Shown one piece after another: positions 52,196 to 61,441 of a stretch of DNA of 64,000 nt (positions are counted from its first letter, which is position 1; every line of letters begins with the position of its first letter). Below the pieces are notes generated by a model. That model was given only the letters and a program-made list of their open reading frames with translations. It was not told the origin of the DNA and searched no databases. The position numbers and the translations under genes were made by a program. The DNA lies in the NCBI RefSeq assembly GCF_006575665.1, contig NZ_CP041253.1, positions 4,377,001 through 4,441,000 of the forward strand, in the 5' to 3' direction. Origin of the DNA: Echinicola soli (lineage in GTDB: Bacteria > Bacteroidota > Bacteroidia > Cytophagales > Cyclobacteriaceae).

Positions 52196-53044
52196 TTAAC
52201 TTTCTGAGGCAATGGAATAAACGACTTTCTTTACGTCCTCTGCCCAGTCTTTTTCACTTTTTGTATCATCAAAATACTGGTAAGAAATTGGTTTTCCTAC
52301 ATGTATAGTTACTTTTTTGTTCTTTTGGCCAAACATCTCATCTGCCAAATACATCATTTCAACATTTGCCTTAATACCGATTTTCTTACGGAATTTGGCC
52401 AAATTATAAAAAAAAGAAGAGTTTCTGCCATCTATGTAGACAGGCACTATATCTTTTTTATACTTTTTGGCCTTGGTGATAAAGCTTTTCTTCCATTCAA
52501 GGTCACTGATGCCTCCCTGTTGTTTTCTGGAAACCAAACCAGCCGGAAAGACCAATACAGCATTATCCCCTGCATAGGTCTCTTCGATCAATCGTGCAGC
52601 CCCTCGCCCATGACTGCCATGTTTGTTTACAGCCACAAACAAAGGGTCAAAGTTCTTGATATTGGTCAAAATATCATTGACCAAAAACCGTATATCCTGA
52701 CGGTATTTACCGATGGCATGCATAAAGGCGATCCCATCAAACCCACCCAGTGGATGGTTTGAGGCAAATATCACCGGTTCGGTCAGGGGAATGTTTTCTG
52801 CTCCTCTTAGGTCGATTTCAACTCCAAAATCCGCTATAAGTGCATGAACGAAATCCATCCCATGCAAATGACCATAATCAGCCATCAACCGGTTTACATC
52901 GTCTTCATGGGTGATTTTTCGGATGTAGTTCAGCACAAAGCCCGGAATCCACTTCAGCAATGTGGGATTTTTGTCCCGGATGACCTCTTTGATTTCAATA
53001 AATTTCTTTTTCGACTCCTCCAATGACCAATCTTTTTTATCCAA
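52196..53044 (-). CDS. Lysophospholipid acyltransferase-like protein (GlsA-like)
   Basis: A 282-aa PlsC-superfamily acyltransferase: FASNHPLGGFDGIAFMHAIG holds the NHPxxxxD form of the HX4D motif (the family usually has NHxxxxD), FPAGLVSRKQQGGISDLEWKKSF is block III, and DIVPVYIDGRNSSFFYNLAK follows. Likely membrane-associated and O-acylating the N-acyl amino acid made by the downstream partner. It is the first gene of the pair. Confidence 0.78.
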   Translation of the reverse strand: MDKKDWSLEESKKKFIEIKEVIRDKNPTLLKWIPGFVLNYIRKITHEDDVNRLMADYGHLHGMDFVHALIADFGVEIDLRGAENIPLTEPVIFASNHPLGGFDGIAFMHAIGKYRQDIRFLVNDILTNIKNFDPLFVAVNKHGSHGRGAARLIEETYAGDNAVLVFPAGLVSRKQQGGISDLEWKKSFITKAKKYKKDIVPVYIDGRNSSFFYNLAKFRKKIGIKANVEMMYLADEMFGQKNKKVTIHVGKPISYQYFDDTKSEKDWAEDVKKVVYSIASES

Positions 53045-53218
53045 GTGTCAAGCCTCCTTCAGCACTCACACAATTAATGTTTTGATAAACAGGACAATGC
53101 TGTCTGCAGGATGTTTTTGGCTATCACCTTCAAACCTTTAATACCAGCTTGAATGCTTAAAAATACAAAAAATTTACAAAGCAACACTTAAAAAACTGTC
53201 ACGTTTATGACCAAATGC

Positions 53219-54055
53219 CTATTGGATCGTCACCGCCTCTGATAAAACAGGCCCAACCATATAATATCCCAAAACTGGCGTATCTCCTTCTACCAATTCA
53301 AAATTACTGGGCGGATTCTGGGGAGGTGGAGTGAAGAGTCCCCCATCATTATACATCAATTCCACCAGGCCTTCCAAATAGTCATAGGCCCCTTCATTTA
53401 ACCGATATAGTCCAATTCGCACTTCATCCCCCTCATCAAACGGTATGGTCTCTATTTCAAAGCCGTCCTCCAGAGCTGCCGTACCAAAAGTCTCATCAAA
53501 CAACAAATAATCGCTTCTGGAAACCAAGAGAGTATCATTTCTCACTACTCTTACCCGGTAGTAATTGTCCTCCTCAAAAGGGATTTTGCCGTGAAGTGTA
53601 ATGTAATATCCTTCTGGTCTTAATAACCTTTTCTCTTTGTACCGATAGCTCAAGCTATCCAATTCCGGAGCCTCTAACAACACCCCGGATGATCGGTAAT
53701 GATTTCCGTTCATCTTTACATGTAGGGTGTAATGCTGCCCTTCAAATCCCCGCTCATTATAAACAGGAAGGTATGATTTGGTCTGCTGGGAATATTCAAA
53801 ATTAAACCGTTTGCCACGCTCTTCATGGATAATGTACACTTCAGCATCAGTCACAGGACGATAAGTTGATGAATCGTAATACGATTGACTCATGGAAACC
53901 CTTACTTGATTCAGGTTACTATTGGTTGTCCATATTCCCTCCACTACGGGAAAGTCCACTGTATCTCTCAACTCCAAATGAACTTCCTCCTGACAGGAAA
54001 ACAACAGGATCAATAATCCCAAAATTAAATTTTTCTGCATCATCTTAAAATTCAA
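53219..54055 (-). CDS. DUF4249-family lipoprotein
   Basis: A 278-aa lipoprotein: LGLLILLFSCQEE gives the lipobox Cys. The DUF4249 pattern is clear (VVEGIWTTNSNLNQVRVSMSQSYYDSSTYRPVTDAEVYI, GQHYTLHVKMNG, YYMVGPVLSEAVTI). DUF4249 proteins nearly always accompany a TonB receptor, here the upstream overlapping gene, and may serve as its surface lid or periplasmic partner. Confidence 0.88.
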   Translation of the reverse strand: MNFKMMQKNLILGLLILLFSCQEEVHLELRDTVDFPVVEGIWTTNSNLNQVRVSMSQSYYDSSTYRPVTDAEVYIIHEERGKRFNFEYSQQTKSYLPVYNERGFEGQHYTLHVKMNGNHYRSSGVLLEAPELDSLSYRYKEKRLLRPEGYYITLHGKIPFEEDNYYRVRVVRNDTLLVSRSDYLLFDETFGTAALEDGFEIETIPFDEGDEVRIGLYRLNEGAYDYLEGLVELMYNDGGLFTPPPQNPPSNFELVEGDTPVLGYYMVGPVLSEAVTIQ

Positions 54056-56441
54056 AATTATAGGAAACTGACGGTAAAAAGGTGAACAAATAGGTCATCA
54101 CCACACCCGGTCTTCTGGAGTAGACCATCCCATCAGAAGAAGAATCATAATGGACATCGTTATTGACGATATCCTTGAACTGATAGGAATAAGGGTTCTT
54201 TCTTCCATACACGTTATATATGCTAAAATTCCAACTCCCTTTCCACCTTTTACCCTTGTCCTTATTCTTCCAAGTAACCGCCAAATCCATCCGGTGATAA
54301 TCCGGAAACCTGTCCTCATTGCGTAATGGACTATATAATGGCATCTGCTGGTTGTCTATTGCATAGGTTCCCACAGGAAAACTTACCGCTTGTCCTGTGG
54401 AGTACACAAAGGTCATGTTTGCTGTCAGGCGCTCACTGAATTCATGCTGCAGGACCAGAGAAACATCATGCGGACGATCATAGCGCGGATTATAGGCTTT
54501 GCCCTCACTGATGCCTGCTATTTTTCGGAAGGTTCTCGAATAGGTATATCCCAACCACCCTGTGGTCTTGCCCGCATTTTTCTTCAGCAAAAGCTCTCCG
54601 CCATAGGACCATCCCCTTCCATCCAGCACTTCTGTCTCCAAGTGATCTGTAAACAGTACATCAGCTCCTTGCTTGACGTCTATGATTCGATCATATTCCT
54701 TATAATACCCTTCCATGGACAATTCCCAATCTCCCCCTGATAAGGTTTGGTAAAGCCCTGCTGAATACTGGTCAGATTTGATCGGATGGATGTATTCACT
54801 GGCAAGTGCCCATCGGTCTATCGGTAAGCCGGCCGAACTATTGGAAGCTACCTGTAAATACTGGAAATTTCTGTTATAAGCACTTTTGAAGGATAGATTG
54901 TCGCTAATCTTAAATCGCAAGGCAATTCGGGGTTCTTTACCTTGATAGAATTTCATGGGGCGCAGTTTATCATAATATACCGTATCGGTAATTTCACCAC
55001 TTTCACTTTTGGGACCATTATCATAGATATACTTTGCTCCATTGCCAATCTGGGCGTACAAGCTCCATCTCAGCCCTCCTTCCAGTTTTAACCTTGGTGA
55101 AATATCAAGTTCTCCAGAAACGAAAAAATCCTGCTGTAGTCCATTACCGGAATTAGTGGTAATGGGCGAAACCTGGCTTCCCGGGGATGTACTCATGTCC
55201 ACAGGTGAAAAATGATAATACCTGCTGTGTGCTCCCGCTTCAATAACAGCTTTGTCACTGGGTATTAGGGTAAATAACCATCGCAGTCCCCCTTCAGAAA
55301 TCAGGCTACTCCAGCTGAAGCCATTGTCTTCATCCATTATTTCGATCAAATAATCGTATTGGGAATAATACCCATTGACATCCAGAAAAGTTTTCTTGTT
55401 GAATGTTTTGCTCCACTGAGCGGCATTGATCCAGTTTTTCCAACCAAACCCAAACATATCTCCCGCTTGGAGGTAATCACGGCCATAATAACTTGAGATG
55501 GTAATCTTATCCTTTACCGATGGTCTAAACGTCATTTTCCCGCCCAAGTCGTAAAAAAATAAGCGGTTACTATTGATTCCTTCATCATTGGAAAGTTTGA
55601 GAAAAAGATCGGCATATGTCCTTCTACCCGTGACCACGAAGGATGATTTTTCCGAAAACAGTGGCCCGTCTACGGTGATCTTGGAACTGATATTCCCGAT
55701 TCCCCCTACCCCATGAATCCTGTCCGTGCGTCCTTCTTTCATGGAAATGTCCACTACAGATGACAGCCTGCCTCCGTAAGTAGCAGGAATATTCCCCTTG
55801 TAAAGATCCACTTCATCCAAGGCATCTGGATTAAAGACGGAGAAAAACCCAAAGAAATGGGATGGATTATAAACAGGCGCACCATCAAGCTGAATCAGGT
55901 TTTGGTCGGAACTGCCACCACGTACAAACAGGCCCGTGGTCCCTTCACCGGCAGTCTGGATACCGGGAAGGAGCTGTAATCCCCTCAATACATCCACTTC
56001 GCCAAATAAGCTGGGGATAGACTTAAGGGTTTCTATCGGCACGATGTTTCTCCCCATATCCACACTTTGGGTAATATCCTCTTCATGGTTTCCTTCCACA
56101 ACTACCTCTGCCAGTCCTTCTGCGGAAGCTTCCAGCCTAACAGACAACGTACCAATGGCGTTTTCCTTGGTAATGCGTATTTCCTTTCTCTTAAATCCAA
56201 TAAAGGACACCACCAAGGTCTTGGGTAAAATGCTCAAAGGAAGTTCAAAAGAACCGTCCTCATCACTTATAACACCCTTATTTTCTGATGATTCCCAATA
56301 AACGGAAGCCCCGATCAATTTTTCACCGCTTTCCTGATCAGTGACCACGCCCTTTAACGTGTTTATTCTCTGGGCATTGACCTGTGTGGGACTTACCAGT
56401 ATCGTCATTACCGTTATCCATAAGGATATAAGCTTTTTCAT
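54045..56441 (-). CDS. TonB-dependent receptor with carboxypeptidase-like N-terminus
   Basis: ATG 56441 gives 798 aa beginning with a signal peptide (KKLISLWITVMTILVSPTQVNAQ). Domains: CarboxypepD_reg-like (TLKGVVTDQESGEKLIGASVYWE..., ~25-110), plug with FVRGGSSDQNLIQLDGAPVYNPSHFFG (~180-215), and a beta-barrel to the C-terminal Phe (SYNFEF). Overlaps the DUF4249 gene by 11 bp, so the two are translated together. Substrate unknown. Confidence 0.9.
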   Translation of the reverse strand: MKKLISLWITVMTILVSPTQVNAQRINTLKGVVTDQESGEKLIGASVYWESSENKGVISDEDGSFELPLSILPKTLVVSFIGFKRKEIRITKENAIGTLSVRLEASAEGLAEVVVEGNHEEDITQSVDMGRNIVPIETLKSIPSLFGEVDVLRGLQLLPGIQTAGEGTTGLFVRGGSSDQNLIQLDGAPVYNPSHFFGFFSVFNPDALDEVDLYKGNIPATYGGRLSSVVDISMKEGRTDRIHGVGGIGNISSKITVDGPLFSEKSSFVVTGRRTYADLFLKLSNDEGINSNRLFFYDLGGKMTFRPSVKDKITISSYYGRDYLQAGDMFGFGWKNWINAAQWSKTFNKKTFLDVNGYYSQYDYLIEIMDEDNGFSWSSLISEGGLRWLFTLIPSDKAVIEAGAHSRYYHFSPVDMSTSPGSQVSPITTNSGNGLQQDFFVSGELDISPRLKLEGGLRWSLYAQIGNGAKYIYDNGPKSESGEITDTVYYDKLRPMKFYQGKEPRIALRFKISDNLSFKSAYNRNFQYLQVASNSSAGLPIDRWALASEYIHPIKSDQYSAGLYQTLSGGDWELSMEGYYKEYDRIIDVKQGADVLFTDHLETEVLDGRGWSYGGELLLKKNAGKTTGWLGYTYSRTFRKIAGISEGKAYNPRYDRPHDVSLVLQHEFSERLTANMTFVYSTGQAVSFPVGTYAIDNQQMPLYSPLRNEDRFPDYHRMDLAVTWKNKDKGKRWKGSWNFSIYNVYGRKNPYSYQFKDIVNNDVHYDSSSDGMVYSRRPGVVMTYLFTFLPSVSYNFEF

Positions 56442-57310
56442 GTGTTTTGTATTGCTCCTTAATAAATGAGCCCCCATTAATTTTAAGTGAACATGATGAG
56501 CAATTTGCTTGCCTATTATTGATCGCTTTCATTAAGATAAATAAAATTATGGGAATTGCGTCTGATTTAACATTGGAGCCGCTCTTGATACTAGTCCCTA
56601 ATTCTTTATGCCCACCTCTCCTACTTCCCTCCACAACCCCTCTGTCCCCTACAAGGGGAAGCTACAGCCCGCTGGAAATCATTATGCCTTGTCCGTATGG
56701 CAAGCTGTAAAATATTCTTGGTCTTAATTTCTCATGTCTCAAGTCTCACATCTCATTACTTGATACTAATTCCCTCCACAACCCCTCTTTCCCCTACAAG
56801 GGGAAGCTACAGCCCGCAGGAAATCCCGATGCCTTGTTCGTATGGCAAGCTGTAAAATATTCTTGGTCTTAATTTCTTATGTCTCAAGTCTCATATCTTG
56901 ATACTTGATACTAACTTCCTCCACAACCCCTCTGTCCCCTACAAGGGGAAGCTGCAGCCCGCAGGAAATCCCTATGCCTTGCTCGTATGGCAAGCTGTAA
57001 AATATTCTTGGTCTTAATTTCTTATGTCTCAAGTCTCATATCTCAATACTTGATACTAATTCCCTCCACAACCCCTCTTTCCCCTACAAGGGGAAGCTAC
57101 AGCCCGCTGGAAATCATTATGCCTTGTTCGTATGGCAAGCTGTAAAATATTCTTGGTCTTAATTTCTCATGTCTCAAGTCTCACATCTCAATACTCATAT
57201 CTCATTACTTGCTACTTCATACAGCTTCAGCTAATTTTGGCCTTTAGTAAAGTGCACGATAATTTATCCGCTGTTCTTTCGTTTTGAATTAAAATTCCTA
57301 ATTTCAAGGC
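56442..57310. other. Non-coding region with the tandem repeat array
   Basis: 869 bp without a believable gene: promoter zones of the flanking genes plus four repeat units (listed separately). Confidence 0.7.
56626..57220 (+). repeat. Four-copy ~145-bp tandem repeat
   Basis: CCACAACCCC begins copies at 56631, 56776, 56931 and 57066 (periods 145, 155, 135). Each unit reads ...CCCCTACAAGGGGAAGCT, a GGAAATC..TATGCCTTG stretch, GTATGGCAAGCTGTAAAATA and TTCTTGGTCTTAATTTCT, then a variable-length tail of ATGTCTCAAGTCTCA motifs. CCCCTACAAGGGG is a small hairpin in each. The length differences come from the tail. Confidence 0.85.
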
Positions 57311-58276
57311 ATGATTTGGGCATATCCTGACTTAACATTAATTGGTATCTTGGCCGCCGTTTTTGGCGTGCTCTATTTTATTTACCTCATACGCTTCTGG
57401 CGCATCAATAAAAGGCTGAAGGTCAAAAAGCATCGGCTCCTGATGAAAATGGGCCTGCGAACCATTTACTTCATACTTTTCCTCGTGGCACTGGCTGGCC
57501 CATCAGTGGGCAATGCCACCAAGGAAATCAAACAAGAAGGTAAGGATTTGTTTATTGCCATCGACCTCTCACAGTCCATGAAAGCCACAGACATCAGTCC
57601 CTCGAGGCTTCAGCGCGTAAAATACGAGTTAAAAAACCTTATCAAAAACTTTAGCACTGACCGTATTGGCCTCATCATCTTTAGCTCCGAAGCCTTTATA
57701 CAGTGTCCACTGACCTTTGACCAAAATGTCCTACAGCTCCATTTGGATGGGTTGAACACCAGTTTGGTACCAAACTCCGGGACGGACATCGCTGCCCCTT
57801 TGGCCTTGGCAATAAAGAAATTCCACACAGACGAAAACCAAGATCCCAAATCAAAATCCATCGTGCTGATCAGTGATGGAGAAAACTTCGGTGACAACCT
57901 GAACAACATCCTCGATCAACTTAAAGATGAAGGCATCAGGGTCTTTAGCCTTGGCGTAGGAACCGAAAAAGGCAGCACGATTCCCAGGGGAAATGGCGTG
58001 ATCATGGACGAATCTTCCAATGCACCCGCTGTCAGCAAACTGAGCTCCAATACGCTAAAGAGAATTGCCAGCGAAACCAATGGCCAGTATTTTGAAATCA
58101 GTGATGAGAGCCAAGAGATTCCACAGCTGATTTCCTCTATCGAAAAACTTGAAGGTGCCGTAACAGGTTCCCGAACGGTAGAAGCCTCTGCCAACAAGTT
58201 TTTCTACTTCTTGCTGGCAGCTCTGGGCTTGGCCATACTTGATATGATCCTGCCCTTGAAAACCATTAGTATGTAA
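57311..58276 (+). CDS. VWA-domain membrane protein, BatA/BatB-type
   Basis: A 321-aa protein: two N-terminal TMs (ILAAVFGVLYFIYLI; TIYFILFLVALAGP), a von Willebrand A domain (DLFIAIDLSQSMKATDI with the DxSxS MIDAS, TDIAAPLALA, VLISDGENFGDNL) and a C-terminal TM (FFYFLLAALGLAILDMILPL). Bat proteins are linked to aerotolerance and envelope stress. Two TPR/BatC-like genes follow. An MoxR ATPase and DUF58 gene, usual partners, are not in the window. Confidence 0.85.
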   Translation: MIWAYPDLTLIGILAAVFGVLYFIYLIRFWRINKRLKVKKHRLLMKMGLRTIYFILFLVALAGPSVGNATKEIKQEGKDLFIAIDLSQSMKATDISPSRLQRVKYELKNLIKNFSTDRIGLIIFSSEAFIQCPLTFDQNVLQLHLDGLNTSLVPNSGTDIAAPLALAIKKFHTDENQDPKSKSIVLISDGENFGDNLNNILDQLKDEGIRVFSLGVGTEKGSTIPRGNGVIMDESSNAPAVSKLSSNTLKRIASETNGQYFEISDESQEIPQLISSIEKLEGAVTGSRTVEASANKFFYFLLAALGLAILDMILPLKTISM

Positions 58277-58300
58277 CCTCTAAATGCCCGAAAAGGAAAT

Positions 58301-58948
58301 ATGAACAAAATACTCCTGGCGACACTACTGCTTATCCCCTCTTCGTGGTCCAAAATTTCGGAGAAAAATGCGGCCATCGATTTGGCAGCAGAAAAATATG
58401 CCAAAGCCGAATATGAGGAGTCGGTTCGCCAGCACCTTGCGCTGTTGAACGAGCATGACATCACCTCGTCTGAAGTTAATTTTGACCTGGCCCTAAGCTA
58501 TCAGCTGAACGGGCAGGAAGAAGATGCCAAGAAAAAATACCTGGAACTTTCCGGTGCCCCCAAAGCCAATATTGCTTCCTCTGCTTCCAACCAAAATGGT
58601 GTGCTCCTGGGCAGGGAGAAAAAATACGAAGAAGCCCTTACAGCATTCAAAACGGCATTGATAAAAGATCCTACCAATGAAATCGCCCGGTACAATTATG
58701 AGCTCTTGGCACGATGGCTGGACAAAAACCAGGACCAACAAGAACAGGAAAACCAGGACGATAATAAGCAGGAGCCTTCTAACTACGCCAAGCGCATGAA
58801 AGCAGAAGCTGACAAACTGGTCGAGCAGTTTAAGTTTAAAGAGGCCCTTGACGTAATGAGTAAAGCGTTAGAGATCGATGAAACTGTTTCTCACTATCAG
58901 GAGTTTATAAAGAACCTAGGAGATATCAATGAAATCAATGAAAACTAA
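58301..58948 (+). CDS. TPR protein, BatC-like
   Basis: A 215-aa protein with a probable signal peptide and TPR-like repeats (AEKYAKAEYEESVRQHLALL; FDLALSYQLNGQEEDAKKKYLEL; LGREKKYEEALTAFKTALIKDPTNEIARYNYELL), then an acidic/Gln-rich linker and a last TPR. It overlaps the next gene by 20 bp. Periplasmic scaffold of the Bat cluster is the likely role. Confidence 0.75.
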   Translation: MNKILLATLLLIPSSWSKISEKNAAIDLAAEKYAKAEYEESVRQHLALLNEHDITSSEVNFDLALSYQLNGQEEDAKKKYLELSGAPKANIASSASNQNGVLLGREKKYEEALTAFKTALIKDPTNEIARYNYELLARWLDKNQDQQEQENQDDNKQEPSNYAKRMKAEADKLVEQFKFKEALDVMSKALEIDETVSHYQEFIKNLGDINEINEN

Positions 58949-59594
58949 GCTATTAACCGTATTGATTCTTGGCGCAGCATTGGTGCTGATGAGTTTTTCT
59001 GCATCCGCTCAATCGCCGGATACATACTTTAACCAAGCAGCCAAAAATTATGTCAATGCTGATTATCCCGGTGTTGGGCAGACCTTGGCTGAAGGTCTGC
59101 AAAAATTCCCCGATGACCCAAAGCTCAATGCCCTAAAGGAAAAACTCAAAGACGAGCAGGAAAAGCAAAACCAAGAGCAAAAGGATCAGCAAGACCAGCA
59201 GCAACAAGATCAACAAAACCAAGACCAACAACAACAGGGAGACGAAAACCAACAGCAGGAAGATCAGGGGCAGCAGGAAAAAGAATCCAAAGACGGTCAG
59301 GGTGAAGAGCAAACAAAAGAAGATGGCGCCCAAGAATCCGATAAAATGGAGGAAAAAAGAGGCGAAAAGTCCAATCAGCAAAAACCATCTGATGAAAAGT
59401 CCAACATGGAAAGCGATCTGAGCGAACGCGAAAAGGCCATGGAAGAGCTCCGCCAAAAGCTGCAACAGATGAACATCTCTCCCGAGCAGGCAAAAAAAAT
59501 CCTGGATGCCATGGACAATGCCGAAATGCGCTACATCCAGCAAACCAAAAAGAAAGCCAGCAAACGGCCAGATAAGAACTTGCCGGATTGGTGA
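58929..59594 (+). CDS. Q-rich BatC-like protein
   Basis: A 221-aa secreted protein: signal peptide (LLTVLILGAALVLMSFSASAQ), one TPR-like unit (TYFNQAAKNYVNADYPGVGQTLAEGLQKFPDDPKLNAL), then ~75 residues of Gln/Glu/Asp/Lys low complexity, and a C-terminal helical segment REKAMEELRQKLQQMNISPEQAKKILDAMDNAEMRYIQQ that is the BatC signature. Last gene of the cluster. Confidence 0.8.
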   Translation: MKSMKTKLLTVLILGAALVLMSFSASAQSPDTYFNQAAKNYVNADYPGVGQTLAEGLQKFPDDPKLNALKEKLKDEQEKQNQEQKDQQDQQQQDQQNQDQQQQGDENQQQEDQGQQEKESKDGQGEEQTKEDGAQESDKMEEKRGEKSNQQKPSDEKSNMESDLSEREKAMEELRQKLQQMNISPEQAKKILDAMDNAEMRYIQQTKKKASKRPDKNLPDW

Positions 59595-60178
59595 GATAGT
59601 AGTGGGATATGAGTAGTGAGTATTGAGACTTGAGACAATTTGTCGGTAACTTCCCCGAAAGTATCGGGGCAGGCTATCGCGAACGCAGAGCACCGGAGTG
59701 AAGCAATCTCCTTCTCTGTAGACGAGATTACCTCGCTCCCGGTAGCCTCCGGAACAAGCTTTTCCTCACTGCTTGGCATCAGACAAGCCTGTTTGGCACC
59801 GGACAAGCCTGCTTGGCACCGGACAAGCCTGCTTGGAGCAGGCAATTCGTCATGCATGGTCACAGCTCTCGTTATAGCAAAAATGAGTGAAAATCCAGAG
59901 GGGTTTGAAAGGAATTGGTCCAAACTTTCATCTAAGGAAAGACCAATTATTACCATGTTTGACAATGAAAACCAATGATTAATCCAGTCAACACTAACCA
60001 GGGAAGTACATTATGACTGGAGTATTCAGTATTGAGCTGGTTGTACTGGGGCATATCCAACTAAGGCACCACTTTCGGGACAAAAAGCTAAAATGGTGGT
60101 ATGAGATATATAATGGCACCAAAAACTTGCAGCCTTGCAACTTTCAAATATTTTAAACTCAACAACCCATAAACCCAA
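59595..60178. other. 584-bp spacer with a dispersed repeat and a 20-bp tandem repeat
   Basis: 59672-59740 carries GCGAACGCAGAGCACCGGAG TGAAGCAATCTC (in two parts), a diverged copy of the 43858 element. 59771-59836 is a 3.3-copy 20-bp tandem repeat. A frame open over 59640-59978 is made of these repeats and is not accepted as a gene. Confidence 0.65.
59771..59836 (+). repeat. 20-bp tandem repeat, 3.3 copies
   Basis: Unit GCTTGGCACCGGACAAGCCT; the first copy has two changes (ATCAGA). Each unit contains AAGCCTG(C/T)TTGGC, a small palindrome. Confidence 0.9.
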
Positions 60179-61360
60179 ATGAAAGAAGTATATATCATCT
60201 CAGCAGTAAGAACTCCCTTGGGGAGTTTTGGAGGCAAGCTCTCAAGTCTCACTGCAGTGGAACTGGGGGCTCAAGCCATCAAAGGCGCATTAGAACGGGC
60301 ACAGGTCGCATCGGACCAAGTCGAAGAAGTGATCATGGGAAATGTCCTGTCCGCAAACCTGGGACAAGCTCCCGCTCGCCAAGCGGCCATAGGTGCAGGC
60401 ATTGGCTATGATGTTCCCTGCACCACCGTCAACAAAGTCTGTGCATCGGGAATGAAGTCCGTCATATTTGCTGCCCAATCCATCATGACCGGACAGAGCG
60501 AAGTCATCGTGGCCGGAGGTATGGAAAGCATGTCCAATGTCCCCTACTACATTCCCAAAGCCCGCTTTGGCTACAAGTTCGGCAACGGAGAATTTATCGA
60601 TGGCCTTGCTAAGGACGGATTGCACGAGGTATATTATAACTTCCCCATGGGCAACTGTGCTGAAAATACCGCAAAGAAAAGGAACATCAGCCGTGAAGCG
60701 CAAGATGAATATGCCATCCAGTCCTACCAACGCGCTGCCGAAGCCTGGAAAAACAATGTCTTCAAGGACGAAGTAATTCCGGTCACCTATAGAGGCAGAA
60801 AGGGTGAGACCATCACAGTAGATGAAGACGAAGAATACAAAAACGTTATTTTCGAAAAAATACCATCACTGCGGCCGGTCTTTGATAAAGAAGGCTCGGT
60901 AACCGCTGCCAACGCTTCCACCATGAACGATGGTGCATCAGCCTTAGTACTGATGAGCAAGGAAAAAGCAGAAGCCCTTGGGCTAAAACCTATCGCAAAA
61001 ATCCTGGGCTTCGCCGATGCGGCCACGGATCCCATCTGGTTTACCACCGCTCCTGCGCTGGCCATTCCCAAAGCCATCAAAAACGCAGGAATAAACGCGG
61101 AAGATGTGGATTACTATGAAATCAATGAGGCTTTCTCTGCAGTGGCCATCGCAAATCAAGCCGAATTAAAAATCGCAAAAGATCGTCTTAACATTTTTGG
61201 TGGAGCAGTATCGCTCGGGCACCCTTTGGGTGCATCAGGCGCCAGGATCATGGCCACCCTGTACACCGCACTCCAGCAGAAAGATGGTAAAATCGGCGTA
61301 GCAGGCATCTGTAATGGCGGCGGAGGGGCTTCGGCTATCGTCATCAAACGCATGAAATAA
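60179..61360 (+). CDS. Acetyl-CoA C-acetyltransferase (thiolase)
   Basis: A 393-aa type II thiolase that interconverts two acetyl-CoA and acetoacetyl-CoA. Catalytic Cys88 in VNKVCASGMKS, NEAFSAVA, the GHPLGASGARI His and the C-terminal Cys in GICNGGGGASA are all present. It may work with the CoA-transferase at 9317-10924 in ketone-body or PHB-type metabolism, though not linked in an operon. Confidence 0.95.
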   Translation: MKEVYIISAVRTPLGSFGGKLSSLTAVELGAQAIKGALERAQVASDQVEEVIMGNVLSANLGQAPARQAAIGAGIGYDVPCTTVNKVCASGMKSVIFAAQSIMTGQSEVIVAGGMESMSNVPYYIPKARFGYKFGNGEFIDGLAKDGLHEVYYNFPMGNCAENTAKKRNISREAQDEYAIQSYQRAAEAWKNNVFKDEVIPVTYRGRKGETITVDEDEEYKNVIFEKIPSLRPVFDKEGSVTAANASTMNDGASALVLMSKEKAEALGLKPIAKILGFADAATDPIWFTTAPALAIPKAIKNAGINAEDVDYYEINEAFSAVAIANQAELKIAKDRLNIFGGAVSLGHPLGASGARIMATLYTALQQKDGKIGVAGICNGGGGASAIVIKRMK

Positions 61361-61441
61361 GAAAACTGGCCTAGATCCAAATTTAACCTAAAGTACAACC
61401 CTCCAAATAAGACCAAGCACTTGACAGTTCCACAAAACGAC

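Noticed and set aside
56626..57220. The four-copy repeat as a CRISPR array
   Set aside because: Units are ~145 bp with nearly the whole unit conserved, there are no short repeats with unique spacers and no cas genes nearby.
59640..59978. A 112-aa frame after the Bat cluster
   Set aside because: It consists of a dispersed repeat and a 20-bp tandem repeat; the amino-acid repeats (LAPDKPAW) simply mirror the DNA repeat.
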